From assembly GCA_040414495.1 (NCBI GenBank), contig JBEDUI010000200.1, positions 1 through 7,408 of the forward strand: a stretch of 7,408 nt of DNA, read 5' to 3'. The notes below the pieces were generated by a model that saw only the letters and a program-made list of their open reading frames with translations, ran no database searches and had not been told where the DNA came from. Each line of letters begins with the position of its first letter. Within the stretch, counting starts at the first letter, position 1. The stretch is from DATAVB01 sp040414495. Lineage in GTDB: Bacteria > Actinomycetota > Actinomycetes > Mycobacteriales > QHCD01. Below are positions 6,656 through 7,408 of this stretch, piece by piece. The position numbers and the translations under genes are program-made.

Positions 6656-6747
6656 GCGGCCGCCACTCAGCTCCGAAAGTCACAGCCAGACTCAACCAAC
6701 CGACACCCCGATGTAAGGCAACAAAGGACGCCGCCAACACACCCAAT

Positions 6748-6779
6748 CAGCTTCCGGAAATGACGATTTCCGGAAGCTG
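6748..6779. repeat. Perfect 13-bp inverted repeat (hairpin) with nearby CCGGAAA copies
   Basis: CAGCTTCCGGAAA (6748-6760), six-base spacer TGACGA, and TTTCCGGAAGCTG (6767-6779) are exact reverse complements. The core CCGGAAA recurs twice in direct orientation just to the right (6796-6802 and 6804-6810). The repeat lies between the transposase remnant and the methyltransferase, about 145 bp before the latter. It could be a strong bidirectional terminator (plus-strand transcripts would continue TGTGTTCGTT, moderately T-rich), a regulator or recombinase binding site, or a leftover of the transposon. No protein-coding feature explains it. Confidence 0.85.
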
Positions 6780-6925
6780 TGTTCGTTCGGTGACTCCGGA
6801 AACCCGGAAATAGCGGCTGCAGCTCGGCGGTTCCGACGTCCGCAAACACGACGCCGCCGGTATTCGCCGTTGAACCGTCCGTTTATGGATGGCTATCTGC
6901 GTCGCTCCAGTCGTATCGTCCAGGT

Positions 6926-7408
6926 GTGGCCCGACATGCGTTTCACGGTGCCGCCGGTCGATTCGACGTCACGGCTGCCTTCGTTGCCGAGCGATTCCCC
7001 AATGCGGCCTTCGTCGCCGATGTGGCCGGCGGGCAGGGCATGCTGTCGCGGGTGCTGTCGAAGAAATACAACATTCATGCCGAGGTCATCGACCCACGGG
7101 GATGGTCACTCAAGGGCGTCGCCAACCGGCAAATCGCCTACACCGCTGACCTGGCTGACTTCTATGACCTGATCATCGGCCTACACCCCGACCAGGCCCT
7201 CCGCCCGGTCGTCGAGTCGGCCGCTCGCGTACCGGTTGTCGTCGTACCGTGCTGCAACTTCTGGACCCCCGGATCCCGGCTCGGGCGCAACGCACTCCTG
7301 ACGGCCATCACCAAGCACCACGCCGCGATTGGCGGGCACGTGGATCCCGTCACGTTCGCGTTCGACGGACCCATGAACCGCGGCCTGATCCTCCGCCCGC
7401 CAGAGTCC
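6926..7408 (+). CDS. Class I SAM-dependent methyltransferase with PCC motif (Methyltransf_32-like), C-terminus cut by window edge
   Basis: The frame is open from GTG 6926 to the right edge (161 codons, no stop). It shows the SAM-binding motif I FVADVAGGQGMLSRVL (Asp 32, GGQG 35-38), an acidic end of the second strand in VIDPRGW (Asp 56), then YDLIIGLHPDQALRPVVESA and VVVVPCCNFW (PCC at 108-110). The GLHPD...VPCC pair recalls the METTL25/Methyltransf_32 type of methyltransferase-like proteins, whose bacterial members have no assigned substrate. Later comes FDGPMNRGLILRPPES, which resembles the C-terminal strands of the domain, so most of the protein is probably present. GTG 6926 is the first usable start in a frame open from 6794; no ribosome binding site is obvious. 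RNA or protein as substrate is inference only; the gene may be unrelated to its neighbours. Confidence 0.78.
   Translation, partial: MARHAFHGAAGRFDVTAAFVAERFPNAAFVADVAGGQGMLSRVLSKKYNIHAEVIDPRGWSLKGVANRQIAYTADLADFYDLIIGLHPDQALRPVVESAARVPVVVVPCCNFWTPGSRLGRNALLTAITKHHAAIGGHVDPVTFAFDGPMNRGLILRPPES

Noticed and set aside
6667..6710. GGGG-start sequence on the minus strand near 6709 as a Tn3 terminal inverted repeat
   Set aside because: It sits right beside the internal VVENWNSAN block of the transposase, where an end would not belong, and has no partner copy or TAAG ending at the right distance.
1..7408. tRNA, rRNA genes or a CRISPR array
   Set aside because: No cloverleaf-like sequence, rRNA stretch or regularly spaced direct repeats were seen in the intergenic regions.

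Overview
This window reads as high-GC actinobacterial DNA. Third codon positions are strongly G/C, start contexts are actinobacterial, and the gene families (class III/IV lanthionine synthetase, RibD/DHFR-like reductase, short HhH protein, PCC-motif methyltransferase) are typical of Nocardia, Streptomyces and relatives. A Nocardia-type genome is my best guess from protein flavour; it is not proven. Only about two thirds of the window is convincingly coding, low for an actinomycete. With a decayed Tn3-family transposase and several unexplained gaps, this suggests an accessory or rearranged stretch rather than conserved core.

Layout, left to right. (1) 1-1918, minus: a multidomain lanthionine synthetase (lyase-kinase-cyclase, LanKC/LanL type). 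It is cut by the left edge inside its cyclase domain, with 639 codons visible. (2) 1919-2327: a gap with no recognisable gene, probably holding the synthetase promoter. (3) 2328-2510, minus: a 60-codon gene with a strong ribosome binding site, encoding a small basic protein that ends in a textbook C2H2 zinc-finger pattern. (4) 2511-2873: a gap with an imperfect 17-bp palindrome. (5) 2874-3803, minus: a fold-type IV (branched-chain type) aminotransferase. (6) 3804-4403: about 600 bp without a supportable gene. (7) 4404-4967, minus: a dihydrofolate-reductase-family protein. (8) 5163-5357, minus: a 64-residue helix-hairpin-helix protein. (9) 5594-6235, plus: a two-domain glyoxalase/VOC protein followed by a GC-rich hairpin. 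(10) about 6291-6655, minus: a frameshifted remnant of the C-terminus of a Tn3-family transposase. (11) 6748-6779: a perfect 13-bp inverted repeat. (12) 6926-7408, plus: the start of a class I SAM-dependent methyltransferase with a PCC motif, running off the right edge.

How they fit together: the synthetase, the zinc-finger protein and the aminotransferase lie on one strand, but gaps of about 360-410 bp separate them, so one operon is not shown. If the synthetase works on a peptide, its precursor gene is not recognisable here; it may lie beyond the left edge, be very short, or be elsewhere. The right half is a set of unlinked single-gene units around a transposon scar. The best candidates for something little described are the apparently orphan synthetase and the eukaryote-like C2H2 mini-protein beside it.
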